A DNA stretch of 64,000 bases from Cepaea nemoralis (taxonomy: Eukaryota > Mollusca > Gastropoda > Stylommatophora > Helicidae): contig JACEFZ010012665.1 of assembly GCA_014155875.1 (NCBI GenBank), forward strand, positions 120,001-184,000, read 5' to 3'. How positions within the stretch are numbered: position 1 is the first letter of the stretch; the number at the start of each line of letters is the position of its first letter. The notes under the pieces were generated by a model. It was not told the origin of the DNA and did no database searches. It was given only the letters and a program-made list of their open reading frames with translations. Positions 18,388 through 31,081 of the stretch are shown piece by piece. A program made the position numbers and the translations under genes.

Positions 18388-19750
18388 AATTATAGCCACT
18401 AGATCTACCGTCACATCAGTGGACATGAAATTATAGCTAGATCTGTCCTCACATCAGGGGACATGCAATTATAGCTAGATCTGCCTTCTCATCAGGGAAC
18501 ATGCAGCTGGATCTACCTTCACATCAGTGGGCATGAAATTATAGCAGCTAGATCTACCTTCACATCAGTGGGCATGAAATTATAGCAGCTAGATCTACCT
18601 TCACATCAGTGGGCATGAAATTATAGCAGCTAGATCTACCTTCACATCAGTGGGCATGAAATTATAGCAGCTAGATCTACCTTCACATCAGTGGGCTTGA
18701 AATTATAGCTAGATCTACCTTCACATCAGTGGGCATGAAATTATAGCAGCTAGATCTACCTTCACATCAGTGGGCATGAAATTATAGCAGCTAGATCTTC
18801 CTTCACATCAGTGGACATGAAATTATAGCAGCTAGATCTACCTTCACATCAGTGGGCATGAAATTATAGCAGCTAGATCTATCTTCACATCAGTGGGCAT
18901 GAAATTATAGCAGCTAGATCTATCTTCACATCAGTGGACATGAAATTATAGCTACATCTACCTTCACATCAGTGGACATGAAATTATAGCTACATCTTCC
19001 TTCACATCAATGGACATAAAATTATAACAGCTAGATCTACCTTCACATCAGTGGGCATGAAATTATAGCTACATCTTCCTTCACATCAATGGACATAAAA
19101 TTATAACAGCTAGATCAAGCTTCACATCAGTGGACATGAAATTATAGTTAGATCTATCTTCACATCAGTGGACATGAAATTATATCCAGATTTACCTTCA
19201 CATCAGTGGACATGAAATTATATCTAGATCTATCCTTACATCAGTGGACATGAAATTATATCTAGATCTATCCTCACATCAGTGGGCATGAAATTATAGC
19301 TAGATCTATCCTCACATCAGCGGACATGAAATTATATCTAGATCTATCCTCACATCAGTGGGCATGAAATTATATCTAGATCTATCTTCACAGCAGTGGA
19401 CATGAAATTATATCTAGATCTATCCTCTCATCAGTGGGCATGAAATTATATCTAGATCTATCTTCACAGCAGTGGACATGAAATTATATCTAGATCTATC
19501 CTCTCATCAGTGGGCATGAAATTATATCTAGATCTATCCTCACATTAGTGGACATGAAATTATATCTAGATCTATCCTCTCATCAGTGGGCATGAAATTA
19601 TATCTAGATCTATCTTCACAGCAGTGGACATGAAATTATATCTAGATCTATCCTCACAGCAGTGGACATGAAATTATTTTAGATCTATCTTCACATCAGT
19701 GGGCATGAAATTATCAGTAGATTCTAACTTTTAGTGGGCATGAAAATTGT
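18360..19750. repeat. Minisatellite grown from the NLK stop-codon region
   Basis: About 33 units of 38-41 bp: CTTCACATCAGTGGACATGA, AATTATAGCAGCTAGATCTA. The first unit is the coding end itself (CCTTCACCGCATCAATGGAC, then ATGAAATTATAG). The rest would form the start of the NLK 3' UTR. Units drift from a GCAGCTAGATCTAC form on the left to a TATCTAGATCTATC form on the right. Confidence 0.93.
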
Positions 19751-19894
19751 GGTTAAGTTTTTCTTTCACATTAGTGGATGTAAACTATAGCAGTTAGATT
19801 CCAAATGGACTCTATATCTGTGGACAAAACTATGATAGATGAATTATTATGGACACAAAATTACTTTAGATGGATTATTTCTGCACATCAGTGA

Positions 19895-20075
19895 ACATCC
19901 AACTACACCAGCTTAAATTCCACCTTCCTGTCAACATCCAACTACACCAGCTTAAATTCCACCTTCCTGTGAACAACTACATCAGCTTAAATTCCACCTT
20001 CCTGTGAACATCCAACTACAGCAGCTAGATTTCACCTTCCTGTGAACATGCAACAACAGCAGCTAGATTCCAGCT
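19895..20075. repeat. ~39-bp minisatellite
   Basis: Four to five units of CATCCAACTACACCAGCTTA, AATTCCACCTTCCTGTGAA. It may be a diverged extension of the preceding array's theme. Confidence 0.85.
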
Positions 20076-20860
20076 GACAGCTTGTAATCACTGAAACAGT
20101 CAATGAAATCAACAGATTGCTTTTTAGTGCAAAATAACACACAGCTGCTTTTCTCAAATAATAAAAATATGGTACAATCTGACTTCAATGAATACTCATA
20201 TATGTCATGTTGAACATGAGAAAGACAGGAAACCATAGAATGGCCAGTTTTTAGCAACAGCTTGAACCGAACTAAGATCAAAGGCAGCCATATTTGTCTG
20301 TTTCCAATAGCTGGACCAATCTATGCCTCACATTTGTTGTTTTAATAGTCCTTTACATACTTATCATCCTCATTTGTAACTGTTGACATATATTGAATAC
20401 TTTTAGATTATTATCAGTGTCCTTGTTGTTGTTTGGATTTATACAATTGCAAGCTCTGGTATAAATGATATGGGTTAAACTGCAGTAAAACTGACAATGT
20501 GAACAATTAAACACAGGACAGTGTTACAAAATACAATTTAGTTTTAAAACAAATAGAGGTGGTGCGGTGACACACCTTCATCAGGAGGCAAGAAGAAGTG
20601 AATGTAACAACACACTAACAACGGAAATGGCACTGCAGTGACTACATTAAGGCATACTTTGTGGAATGTGAAATAAAAATGAGCAGAATAAAATAAAATA
20701 TGTGGTACTTGCCTTAAAAGCTGACAACACGAAACAGTGTCATTATACCTTTTTTTTGGTGTTATGTTCTGATTGCATATAATATGGCCTAATGGGAGAT
20801 CGGCGTGGCTAAGAGTTTAACATGTTTAAATTCTTTCTCCTGGTTGTGGCTTAGTGACAT
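20076..20860. other. Downstream of NLK, no gene seen
   Basis: AT-rich. AATAAA motifs at 20160-20165 and 20672-20677 could serve as NLK polyadenylation signals if the 3' UTR spans the array, but nothing distinguishes them. Confidence 0.35.
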
Positions 20861-20869
20861 AATTTCTCA

Positions 20870-21010
20870 TGCCGGTCAGTCAGACTTACATGTTGACGTC
20901 TCGTCCTTGACTGGGGGAGGTAAATTACAAGTACTTCAGAAGTCAAGAGGGTTTGTCCGAAGGCGAGGAGACGGTAATAGGGAAAGCTAACCCTCATACA
21001 AACATCAGTC
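20870..21010 (+). mobile_element. SINE-A body fragment (plus)
   Basis: Contains TGTTGACGTCTCGTCCTTGA, GTAAATTACAAGTACTTCAG, GGGTTTGTCCGAAGGCGAGG and GGGAAAGCTAACCC, in the order of the complete copy at 61429-61703. The head is degraded. Confidence 0.7.
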
Positions 21011-21304
21011 CAGTGCACTCACTAGTAGTAGCAACTTCTGGTGTGGTAGTAGCACATGTGTGGACTATGTTTGAGTTCAAAGTGAGTAAATGCAAAATAA
21101 AAATCTGTAGTCTGCAGTGTCATTTCCATTGTTGGTGTTTCATTTTATTTTCTTGTTGTTTGCTGGCTCTAGTATATGTATATGGTGGCAACAATTTGTC
21201 TTTTTCCCCCCTGTCTAGTCAAAGTCGTGGATTTCTTAAGAATGATAGCACATTAAACTCTTGAACTTCCAAGCTACTGTTACAATAAATCAGTACATGT
21301 TCTC

Positions 21305-21405
21305 CAGATGATGATGGACATGCAGTACAAAGTAAAGGACATGCAGTACACAGTAAAGGATATCTGTACAAAGTATTGGACATGCAGTACAAAGTAAAAG
21401 ACCCA
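21305..21405. repeat. Short tandem repeat, ~23-bp unit
   Basis: Four imperfect copies of GGACATGCAGTACAAAGTAAA. Confidence 0.8.
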
Positions 21406-21699
21406 TTTACACACCTTAAAATACATTGGGCATATGGTGCTAAACTCGTATCTTTATAGACTAATCATAGTCGGGTGAAATGTTTTGGGTTAAAGTAACA
21501 AATGTACTGGACAATAACGGGTCAGGGTCATGGCACAGCAGGAGTGGGTTTGTTTTAACAGCTGGTACAGAAGCCGTGGGTTTGTTGGCTAGGACAGAAG
21601 TGATCTAGGTAACGTAAAGTGAAAGTAAAGTAATATTGAAGAACATTGTCTAGTGTCATTTTTATGAAGCTGGGTCGATACTCCAGCTGTACTAGTCAG

Positions 21700-22170
21700 A
21701 GAAAATAACCTTGCCTTGGGTTGAACCCAGATCATTGTCTTGGCAGGTGAGCATGTTACCCATCATGCCACTGTGCCTCCAATTGCGCAATTATAAAATT
21801 TACATTATGGCTCCAATTGTATAACTATAAAGTTTGCGTTGTGGCTCCAAGTTGTGTAACTATAAAATTTGCATTTGTTTTTGGAGCTCTCATGCATAGT
21901 CATACATGCTACTTCTAGTAGCACAGGAATGAATTTTGGGTGAGCATTAGCTTTCCTTATTACCAGTGTCCCTTTCTGTCAGGCGAACCCACTCCAACTT
22001 CAGAGGTACTTGTAATTTACATCCCCAAGTCAAAGATGTGAAGCCAACATTTTAGTCCAACTGACCAGTGTAGGGGGCCAACTCCCTACCTCAGCATCAG
22101 CATACCAGGTGTTTACGAAAGAGCGTTCACATATTCGGCCATGCAGACCTCCCAGTAGGTACATTAGTCA
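21700..22170 (-). mobile_element. tRNA-like SINE head and SINE-A copy (minus)
   Basis: 21715-21780 on the minus strand has a tRNA-like order (GCATGATGGGTAACATGCTC, then GATCTGGGTTCAACCC). 21960-22165 is a SINE-A in reverse (CCAGTGTCCC..CTTCAGAGGTACTTGTAATT..ATTCGGCCATGCAGACC). Confidence 0.65.
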
Positions 22171-22429
22171 GATGTTGGCTGGCACACAACTGAAACGCTA
22201 GTAGCTCACAACATTAGACTTCTTGTTGTTTTTTGTTGTTTGGTTACTACACCACAGTTTATGCTTGTCTGCCAACCCAGTCATCTTGGTATCGGGTCCA
22301 CACCATGACAAAGGAAGAACAAGAGTTCTTGAACAGAACTGAAACAATATTAGAATAACTGACCTCGAAAAAGATTTTAAAAAGTATAAATTTATTAAAA
22401 CTAAATTAACTGTTATAAGTAAACTGATG

Positions 22430-22620
22430 AATAATTATTTTCTTTTTTGTCCTATTACATCTAAACTTTATAGTAATATTCTTTTTGTCCTGTTACAACT
22501 AAACTTTATAGTAGATATATTCTTTTTGTCCTATTGAAACTAAACTTTATAGTAGATATATTCTTTTTGTCCTATTACAACTAAACTTTATAGTAGTTAT
22601 ATACTTTTTGTCCAGATGAT
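22430..22620. repeat. 41-bp tandem repeat
   Basis: Four units of TTCTTTTTGTCCTATTACAA, CTAAACTTTATAGTAGATATA. Confidence 0.9.
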
Positions 22621-23095
22621 TAATCATCCCATGGCACTTAATCAGTTAGATAACATTTTAAAATCCAGTCCAAGATTATTTTATTAAATTAAACAACAAA
22701 ATGGTTACTGCTGCTGAGTTTTTTCCATTAACAATATGCAGCCAGAAATTGCAACAAAACAAAAAACCAATATCAAATGTTTTAAATCCACTATTGTTTG
22801 TTGTGACCCTAAGAAAGATAAACTGTATGTATCATGCATTTATTGCTGTAAATATTTGAAGAGCTGTGTTTTATTTTGTGAAGACATTCTTGAATATCAT
22901 TGTCATGTGTTTAAAGTGTGGTTATGGCTTTATGTTTATTTTTTGGTTTGTTTGTTTTACCAGCGTGTGCTTGAATACATTGTATTTATGTAAACTGTAT
23001 ATCTTTGCTGTTGTTCTGATTTCTCTCTTGTAAATTTCTGCTCTACAAACATGAATGAGTTCATGATGTTTTTCAATGTTTATTCTTGATGGGGC
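22621..23095. other. Intergenic, nothing recognised
   Basis: The frame at 22736-22993 (Cys-rich, hydrophobic end) has no recognisable motif or promoter context and is not supported as a gene. Confidence 0.35.
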
Positions 23096-23099
23096 GTTG

Positions 23100-23625
23100 C
23101 GAGTTTTGTAAGCATGCCAGTTTGTAGAAAGGACACAGTTTGTAGGAAACACCACAATATAAAGATGACACCATAATGTAGGAAATCCCATTTTGCAAAG
23201 ATGACGCGACATTGTAAGAGTTCTCTGTCGTAAAGATGGTACCTTATTGAAGGTGTTCTCTGTTTGTAAAGATGACACCACATTGTAGGAAATTATAGTT
23301 TGTAAAGATGATACCATATTGTAGGAAATTATAGTTTGTAAAGATGACATGGCATTGTCCCTTTTGTAAAGATGACACTATATTGAATGAGATTCCAGTT
23401 TGTAAAGAAGACACCATATTGAAGGATATCCCAGTTTGTAAAGATGACACCATATTGAAGGAGATCCCAATTTGTAAAGATTACACCATATTGAAGGAGA
23501 TCCCATTGTGTAAAGAAAACACCACATTGAAGGGGATACCAGTTTATAAAGATGACACCACATTGAAGGAGATCCCAGTCGTAAAGAAGACACCACATTT
23601 TAGGAGAACCCTGTTTGTAAATATG
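23100..23625. repeat. 36-bp minisatellite
   Basis: About 14 units of TTTGTAAAGATGACACCATA, TTGAAGGAGATCCCAG. The period is 12 codons, so several frames on both strands are open (VCKDDTILKEIP and others) but none is a real gene. Confidence 0.93.
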
Positions 23626-24690
23626 GCCTGTAGAAATTATAGGGATCTAACAATAGTAACATTCAGAATGAGATTTGTAAAAATTAGTTGTTTGTGATTA
23701 TAGAATATTACACATTCAGCATTTTATCTTGCAAGACCAATACAACTAGCTTGAAACTAGGTTTAGGAAAGGAAATAGTTACCCTCACCTCATAACTTTG
23801 TGACCTGGTTTACTGAAATCATAGTATTTGTAACTACTGAAGGATGTATGCAATGGGTTGTTTTTTTAAAGCTCAGTATTTATCTTACCAAAGCTAACAA
23901 GGATATTTAAAGTATTCTTAAAGACTTCTGAATAAAAATACAACTTTTTGTTGAAGAGTTAAAAGCTAGTATGGCTTCATAACATGTGAAAATCTCAAGC
24001 AAACAATTTAATTTGCTCTCAGAAGAATAAGTGGAAGTGTAACCAAAAAGAACTTAACAGTTGTGTTGCAGAGTTCCAAACTAATATGGCTGCACAGCAA
24101 AAATAACTTTTTCCTGAAGAGTTACACAAACTATGCTGTATGCAAATATGATACAAGCTTATATGTAAAATAATGTTGTATATGTTTACTTGTTTGAAGG
24201 GAGATCAGAATTAACATTGAACAGAATGTGTACACCAAAAAGAGTAATTCCTGTACAGTTGCAATACTTTTCGTTGAATGTAAAGAATCCATAATTTCGT
24301 TTCGCTCGTTAATATGTTGCATTGCTGTGTTGTATTTCTTCATTGTACATTTTGGTTTGGTTTATTTTCTTTTTGAAAATACCTCAGTTTTCTTTGAGTC
24401 TTGTTACATTATTAATAGAATAAGCCTTCATTGTAATATTATCTCTAGAATGAATATCAGTTTTAACATTTTTACAAAGTGTGCCATTTGCAAATCAAAG
24501 TAAATAATTATCTTGTGAGAGTAGGGATGTGTATGTTGTGTGGTTTTTGCACGGGTTTTTATATATAGTGCTCAAGATTAAGGCTTTCCAAACTATGGCA
24601 TATGGTCAGCATCAGGCCCCCTGACATCAGCCTGTCGAATGTTTTGTTAATGTTATACATATTTAGAAACATAAACATTATCATGCAAAA
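23626..24690. other. AT-rich intergenic, nothing recognised
   Basis: No gene or repeat family could be supported. Short frames have no motifs. Confidence 0.4.
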
Positions 24691-24699
24691 GGAGGTCGA

Positions 24700-24870
24700 C
24701 AGGATTAAAGCGTTCATGCTCAAACTTCCAGTGCATTGATGGTGGGGTAGTGCATTCAGACCACACACTGGTAAGTTGGACTAAAATGTTGACGTTTCGT
24801 CCTTGACCAGAAGATGTAAATTACAAGTACCCCAAACATTAAAGTGGGTTCACCTTTGCCACAGAGACTC
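24700..24870 (+). mobile_element. SINE-A body (plus)
   Basis: GGTAAGTTGGACTAAAATGT, GACGTTTCGTCCTTGACC, TGTAAATTACAAGTACCCC, GTGGGTTCACC, in the SINE-A order. The head (GCGTTCATGCTCAAACTTCC) is divergent. Confidence 0.75.
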
Positions 24871-24949
24871 TCCCATCATTTTTATGCAAATGAAGCCTGA
24901 CCTACTGTCCCATTTACTGGCAAAGAAAACAATGTCCTGAACCAGGAAC

Positions 24950-26930
24950 CTGATTTGGGTCTGTGATATGATAGGACCATTGTATTTTTTAGGCGTGAAT
25001 ACACGGAAGAATAGGTCTTTCCCACACTCCGCACTGAATGCAGGGTGGAATAGGTCTTTCCCTCACTTAACACTGAATGCAGGGTGAAATAGGTCTTTCC
25101 CTCACTTAGCACTGAATGCAGAGTGGAATAGGTCTTTCCCACACTTAGCATTGAATGCAGGGTTGAATAGGTCTTTCCCACACTCAGCACTGAATGCACA
25201 GAGGAATAGGTCTTTCCCTCACTTAGCAGTGAATTTATGGAGGAATAGATCTTTCCCTCACTTAGCACTGAATGCAGAGAGGAATAGGTTTTTCCCCCAC
25301 TTAGCACTGAATGCAGAGAGGAATAGGTCTTTTCCCTCACTTATCACTGAAAGCACAGAGGAATAGGTCTTTCCCACACTTATCACTGAAAGCACAGAGG
25401 AATGTCTTTCCCCAACTTAGCACTGAATGCACAGAGGAATATGTCTTTCCCACACTTATCTCTGAATGCAGGGAGGAATAGGTCTTTCCCTCACTTATCT
25501 CTGAATGCAGGGAGGAATAGGTCTTTTCCTCACTTATCACCGAATGCAGGGAGGAATAGGTCTTTCCTTCACTCAGCACTGAATTCAGGGTGGAATAGGT
25601 CTTTCCCTCCATTAGCACTGAATGCAGGGTGCAATAGGCCTTTCCTCACTTAGCACTGAATGCAGGGTGGAATAGGTCTTTCCCTCACTTAGCACTGAAT
25701 TCAGGGTGGAATAGGTCTTTCCCTCACTTAGCACTGAATGCAGGGTGGAATAGGTCTTTCCCTCGCTTAGCACTGAATGCAAGATGGAATAGGTCTTTCC
25801 CTCATTTTGCAGTGAATGCATGGAGGAATAGGTCTTTCCCTCACTTAGCACTGAATGCAGGATGGAATAGGTCTTTCCCTCACTTAGCACTGAATGCAGG
25901 ATGGAATAGGTCTTTCCCTCACTTAGCACTGAATGCAGGGTGGAATAGGTCTTTCCCTCACTTAGCACTGATTGCACAGAGGAATAGGTCTTTCCCTCAC
26001 TTAGCACTGATTGCACAGAGGAATAGGTCTTTCCCTCACTTAGTAGTGAATGCAGAGAGGAACAGGTCCCCCCCCCCCCCCCCCCCACTTAGCACTGAAT
26101 GCACAAAGGAATATGTCTTTCTTTCCCCCATTTAGCACTGAATGCACAACAAGGAATAGGTCTTTCTTTCCCCCATTTAGCATTGAACTGCACAGAGGAA
26201 TAGGTCTTTCTTTCCCCCACTTAGTACTGAATGCACAGAGGAATAGGTCTTTCTTTCCCCCATTTAGCACTGAATGCACGGAGGAATAGGTCTTTCCCTC
26301 ACTTAGCCGTGAATACACGGAGGAATAGGTCTTTCTCTCACTTAGCACTGAATGCAGGGAGGAATAGGTATTTCCCTGACTTAGCCCTGAATGCAGGGAT
26401 GAATAGATCTTTCCCTCAGTTAGCACTGAATGCACATATGAATAGGTCTTTCCCACACTTATCACTGAAAGCAGAGGAATATGTCTTTCCCCCACTTAGC
26501 ACTGAATGCACAGAGGAATAGGTCTTTCCCACACTTATCACTGAATGCAGGGAGGAGTAGATCTTTCCCACACTTATCTCTGAATGCAGGGAGGAGTAGG
26601 TCTTTCCCTCACTTATCACTGAATGCAGGGAGGAATAGGTCTTTCCCTCACTTAGCACTGAATGCAGGGAGGAATAGGTCTTTCCTTCACTCAGCACTGA
26701 ATGCACAGAGTAATAGGTCTTTCTGACACTTAGCACTGAATGCACAGAGTAATAGGTCTTTCCCACACTTAGCACTGAATTCATAGAGTAATAGGTCTTT
26801 CCCCCACTTAGCACTGAATGCACGGAGTAATAGGTCTTTCCCTCACTTAGCAAAACGGCGAACCCAGGCATCAAACCCCCATCGGACTGCGCCCATGACA
26901 TAATCAGCGTAGCTTCTTATCAATTACGAT
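24950..26930. repeat. 39-bp satellite array inside dispersed repeat L
   Basis: About 47 units of GCACTGAATGCAGGGTGGAA, TAGGTCTTTCCCTCACTTA from about 25000 to 26855. The left flank (GGGTCTGTGATATGATAGGA) and right flank (GCGAACCCAGGCATCAAACC) are those of the single-copy repeat L at 12213 and 53765, so the array expanded inside one copy. 39 bp is 13 codons; both strands read open (VLSEGKTYSTLHS and ALNAGRNRSFPHL). A run of about 18 C lies at 26069-26086. Confidence 0.95.
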
Positions 26931-27760
26931 AATGCAACCGTTCCTGTTTGCTGACAGCAGTAAAATATTGGGATGTAAAATTCAAGGAAGATCTGAGTGC
27001 AGAAGGATTGAAAACTAAACAATATTCAGTATTAGACAAGTTCTTTAAAAGAAAATAACAGAAAATAGAAGAGACTACAGAATGTTTCCCATTCAGTCAC
27101 CATGTATTTTTTAAAGGAAATGAAGAACTTACTACATTTTAAATGCTAGATAGTGTGCATTTACTCATGAAGATGTGGGGAACATAGTTGGCCACCTCAT
27201 CTTATACAGTCAGGACTTTTTATACGTGAAGTCCAGAGTATTTCCATACATCCCTTTTCTGCAATGGAATGGTTTAAACAGCAATCATGTTTCTTGCACT
27301 TTGTTTCAAAAATTAATTTATTAACACTATGACCTCATTTAAAAACCTTATTTATGTATTTATGTGTTGCAATGATTTATTTTCCTTTTTGTGTCAGCTT
27401 GTGCATGTCTGCTATGGTTTTTTTATTTATGTTTTTTAAAGGTTCACATTTTAAAAGAATGCAATTGGCCAAACTGTATACATCAAAGATTTACTGTTAT
27501 GTGAAAATAACATTGGAGAAACTGTCATCATGAATTTTGCTGATGTACTGGTAAAATGTGGCAGAATATTGATACTTTCAGTTAGAAAAATATTGGTTGG
27601 CCATTTTGGGGTGAACCGCAAAGAGTTGTCAGAATAAGTTGCTGTCAATGATAAATTTTGAAATTACAAATCTAGCCAAAACAGAATCTCTGTAGCAGAC
27701 ATGTAGAGAAGATGGGTGTATGTAGATCTTTCATTTTATGAAATACTATGATACAAAAAA
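26931..27760. other. Intergenic, nothing recognised
   Basis: AT-rich and without supported features. Confidence 0.4.
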
Positions 27761-27774
27761 CAAAGTCTTAAAAG

Positions 27775-27895
27775 TTGAGAGGATCAATTTCATTGCCCTG
27801 GGTTTTATCCCGTATGGCTCAGTCTCTTTCAGCAGGATGACCTACCAAAAGCATCCCACAAAGCACGCACTCCGTGACTCCAGCAATGGTACCTC
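27775..27895 (-). mobile_element. SINE-E 3' fragment (minus)
   Basis: Matches 48245-48370: TTCATTGCCCTGGGTTTTAT, CAGTCTCTTTC, GCATCCCACAAAGCACGCAC, CCGTGACTCCAGC. The tRNA-like head is missing. Confidence 0.75.
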
Positions 27896-28385
27896 TACAT
27901 GAAATACTATGACAGTTAGCCCACACTGAGTGTTGATGTTTCCAATGTGGTAACGCTACATGAAATACTATAACAGTTAGCCTACACTGCTTGTTGATGC
28001 TTCCATCATGGTACCTTACATTAAATACTATGACAGTTAGTCCACACTGAGTGTTGATGTTTCCAATGTGGTAACGCTACATGAAATACTATAACAGTTA
28101 GCCTACACTGCTTGTTGATGCTTCCATCATGGTACCTTACATTAAATACTATGACAGTTAGTCCACACTGAGTGTTGATGTTTCCAATGTGGTAACGCTA
28201 CATGAAATACTATGATAGTTAGCCTACACTGAGTGTTGATGCTTCAATCATCATAACTCTGCATTAAATACTCTGATGGTTAGCTTATACTGAGTATTGA
28301 TGTTTCCATAATGGTGTGCCTACATGAAAAACTATAATGGTTATCTTACACTGAGTATAAGTGTTTCCACATTGGTAACCCTACT
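27896..28385. repeat. 61-bp array with 122-bp higher-order period
   Basis: Eight units of ACATGAAATACTATGACAGT, TAGCCCACACTGAGTGTTGA.. Two unit types (GAGTGTTGATGTTTCCAATG and GCTTGTTGATGCTTCCATCA) alternate as pairs before decaying to the right. Confidence 0.9.
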
Positions 28386-30030
28386 TCCCACAGTTGGTCT
28401 GTGGGTGAATTAGGTTTTTTTTTTTTTTTCAAATCATTATTCAGACACAATTGCAAATAAAAGCACACAGTAGGCAACAGGGAAGAGAGAACTCTTTTGC
28501 CACACGAGAAATTTGAACTTGAAAATGCAAGTGGCATTCTTGTGTGCCTATAGGTTTTATTTTAGTGTGAGATTTCTGGCATGCTGTTTGATATCCACTT
28601 CTTCTTCTGGTGAAAGTCATCAGTATGTTAGTTTTTAACATGTTTCATTCACATTTTTATGGAAAATATCACACGAACAGTGGTATAAGTGGTTAGATTT
28701 AAATGGAGTGGCTTCAAGGTACAAGCGCTGACCAAGTATGATTCAGAATGAGTATGTTTCAGACTCGTGTATGGTTCACGATGTAGATTTGTACACAATA
28801 AATTAGGCTATTCAGTCCATACACTGGTATAGTGTTTTTTAAACAGTGCATACCATCATAAATCTAGTCTACCCATAAACTTATTCTTGGAAAATGAATG
28901 TGGTGGTTTTCCCTTGGATTCTACATCAGAATAAGAGATTTATATGCTATGAATATTACATTGCGGGTAGTGTTTAATTATTTTGTTTTTGGCAGCAGCT
29001 TTTATTGTTAATAAAAAAAAATTTCCAACCAGTGAGGGATCTTTGACGTGCACATGGGGCTCTCCCTGTTTCTCCACCCTTATCCAAGGGAAGGAATTTG
29101 ATTCACTATAATATAATATAGAGTAACAATTCTTCAGGTTTATGTTATAAAATTGTCCATAACTACAATCCTTCCAAAGTGGCTGTTGACATTTTGTTGG
29201 TCCAGCTGGCTGTCGATTCAGCCTGCCTGCAGTATGCAGTATATTTTATAAATGATTGATCTCAAAATAAAAAAGACCCATGTCGACAGTATTCATTAGT
29301 TAAACAAGGCATGGCATTTATGTTTGTTTTGTTTATGTATAAAGTCGAGGTCAGCTTTTAAATGTTTATTTCTTCGGCATATCTGCCCTTGCAAATAGGA
29401 TTTTCTTGTAACTAGCATTATCTGCCCTTGTAAATGGGGTTTTCCTTGTAACTAGCATTCATTGTTTCCCTGTAAAGACATATGTTGATTAATATTTACT
29501 AATTATCTTATTTGACTTGCTTTTTATTTTTTCGGATCATTTAACTATTTTTATTAGTATGTTTTTGTTAGAAGAAAATATTTATGGTTATAATGTTTCC
29601 ACACCTTGAGGTGTAGTACGGTGCTAGCCCCATTTTGTTATAGATCAATTGGCACTCGGTAGGTGATGCATTTATGGTTATGCTTCCCGAAATTCCCATA
29701 AGTCATCATTGCCAATCATTGATTATTATCTATGCAGACAACAACTTACATAGTTCATCCGCCATCTTGTTTTTGAACTCATGAGACTAAGATCAGCTCA
29801 TTGTCATAGTATCACATTCAGTCAGATCAATTTATAGAAACCTTTTTGTTGAATTGAGCATATAGATTTGTGAATAATTTCAATATGGTGCTGTTATGAT
29901 TCACATTATCAGTGATTACAATTGGCATTGATAATTGTGTCGTACATTTCTGTCTTATTACCTCTGTGTTTTGTGTGGTGTATGTGTGAGTTGTTGAGGA
30001 GTGTTGTTGCCTGTATAGCACCATATGCTT
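28386..30030. other. AT-rich intergenic, nothing recognised
   Basis: Contains an (A/T) run near 28414-28428 and no gene. Frames are short and without motifs. Confidence 0.4.
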
Positions 30031-30034
30031 TTGG

Positions 30035-31075
30035 TTGTGAGTTAATCAATGAAACAATTGCTTGAGTTATGAGGTTTGTTTCTTGATGAGTTAGTCACTG
30101 AAATAATAGCAAGAGTTGTAAGCTTGTTTGTTAAGTTAGTATTTTTTTTAATGTTTAATGAGTTGGTCTCTGGAATAGTAGAAAGTGTTGTAAGTTTGTT
30201 GATGAGTTAGTCACTGAAACAATAGCAAGAGTTGTTAGTTTTTTGTTTTTTATGAGTAGGTCACTGAAATATTAAGAATAGTCATAAGTTAAGGTTGTTT
30301 TTTTTTAAATGAGCCATTGACATAATAGCAAGAGTTGTAAGTTTGTAGATGAGTTTGTCACTGGCACAATAGGAAGAGTTGTAAGTTTGAAGATGAGTTT
30401 GTCATTGACAGAGTAGCAAGAGTTGTAAGTTTGTAGATGAGTTCTTTACTGACACAATAGCAAGAGTTGTAAGTTTGAAGATGAGTTTGTCACTGAAACA
30501 ATTGCATTAGTTGTAAGTTTGAAGATGAGTTTGTCACTGGCATAATAGGAAGAGTTGTAAGTTTGTAGATAAGCTCTTCACTGACACAATAGCAAGAGTT
30601 GTAAGCTTGTTGATGAGTTTGTCACTGACACATATTAGCAAGAGTTGTAAGTTTGTTGAGTTTGTCACTGAAACAATTGCATGAGTTATAAGTTTGTTGA
30701 TGAGTTCATCACTGACACAATAGAAGAGTTGTAAGTTTAATTCTTGAGTTAGTTACGGAAACTGTCACAAGAGTTGTGAGGTTTGTTTCTGGATAAGTTA
30801 ATCACTGAAATTATAGCAAGAGTTGTACCTTTGTTTGTTGGGTTATTTTTTTTTTTTTTAATTTTTTTATGAGCTAGATACTGAAACAGTAGTGAGAGTC
30901 ATAACTTTGTTGATGAGTTCGTCACTAACACAATAGCAAGAATTATAAGTTTGTTGATGAGTTAGTCACTAAAACAATAGCAATAGTTGTAAGTTTATTG
31001 ATGAGTTAGTAACTGAAGTAAGACTGAGAGTCATTGTTTATTTGCTAATGAGCCAGTCACTGAGATAATCCTAGG
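30035..31075. repeat. ~44-bp minisatellite, diverged
   Basis: About 20 units of GAGTTTGTCACTGACACAAT, AGCAAGAGTTGTAAGTTTGT, with T-runs inserted at 30301 and 30846. It directly abuts the homogeneous 53-bp array. Confidence 0.9.
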
Positions 31076-31081
31076 AGTAGA

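Noticed and set aside
23244..23697. Repeat protein with VCKDDTILKEIP units
   Set aside because: A 36-bp minisatellite artefact.
24882..26901. Repetitive proteins on both strands (GKTYSSLHS and RNRSFPHL repeats)
   Set aside because: The 39-bp period keeps all copies in frame on both strands; there is no start context or conservation.
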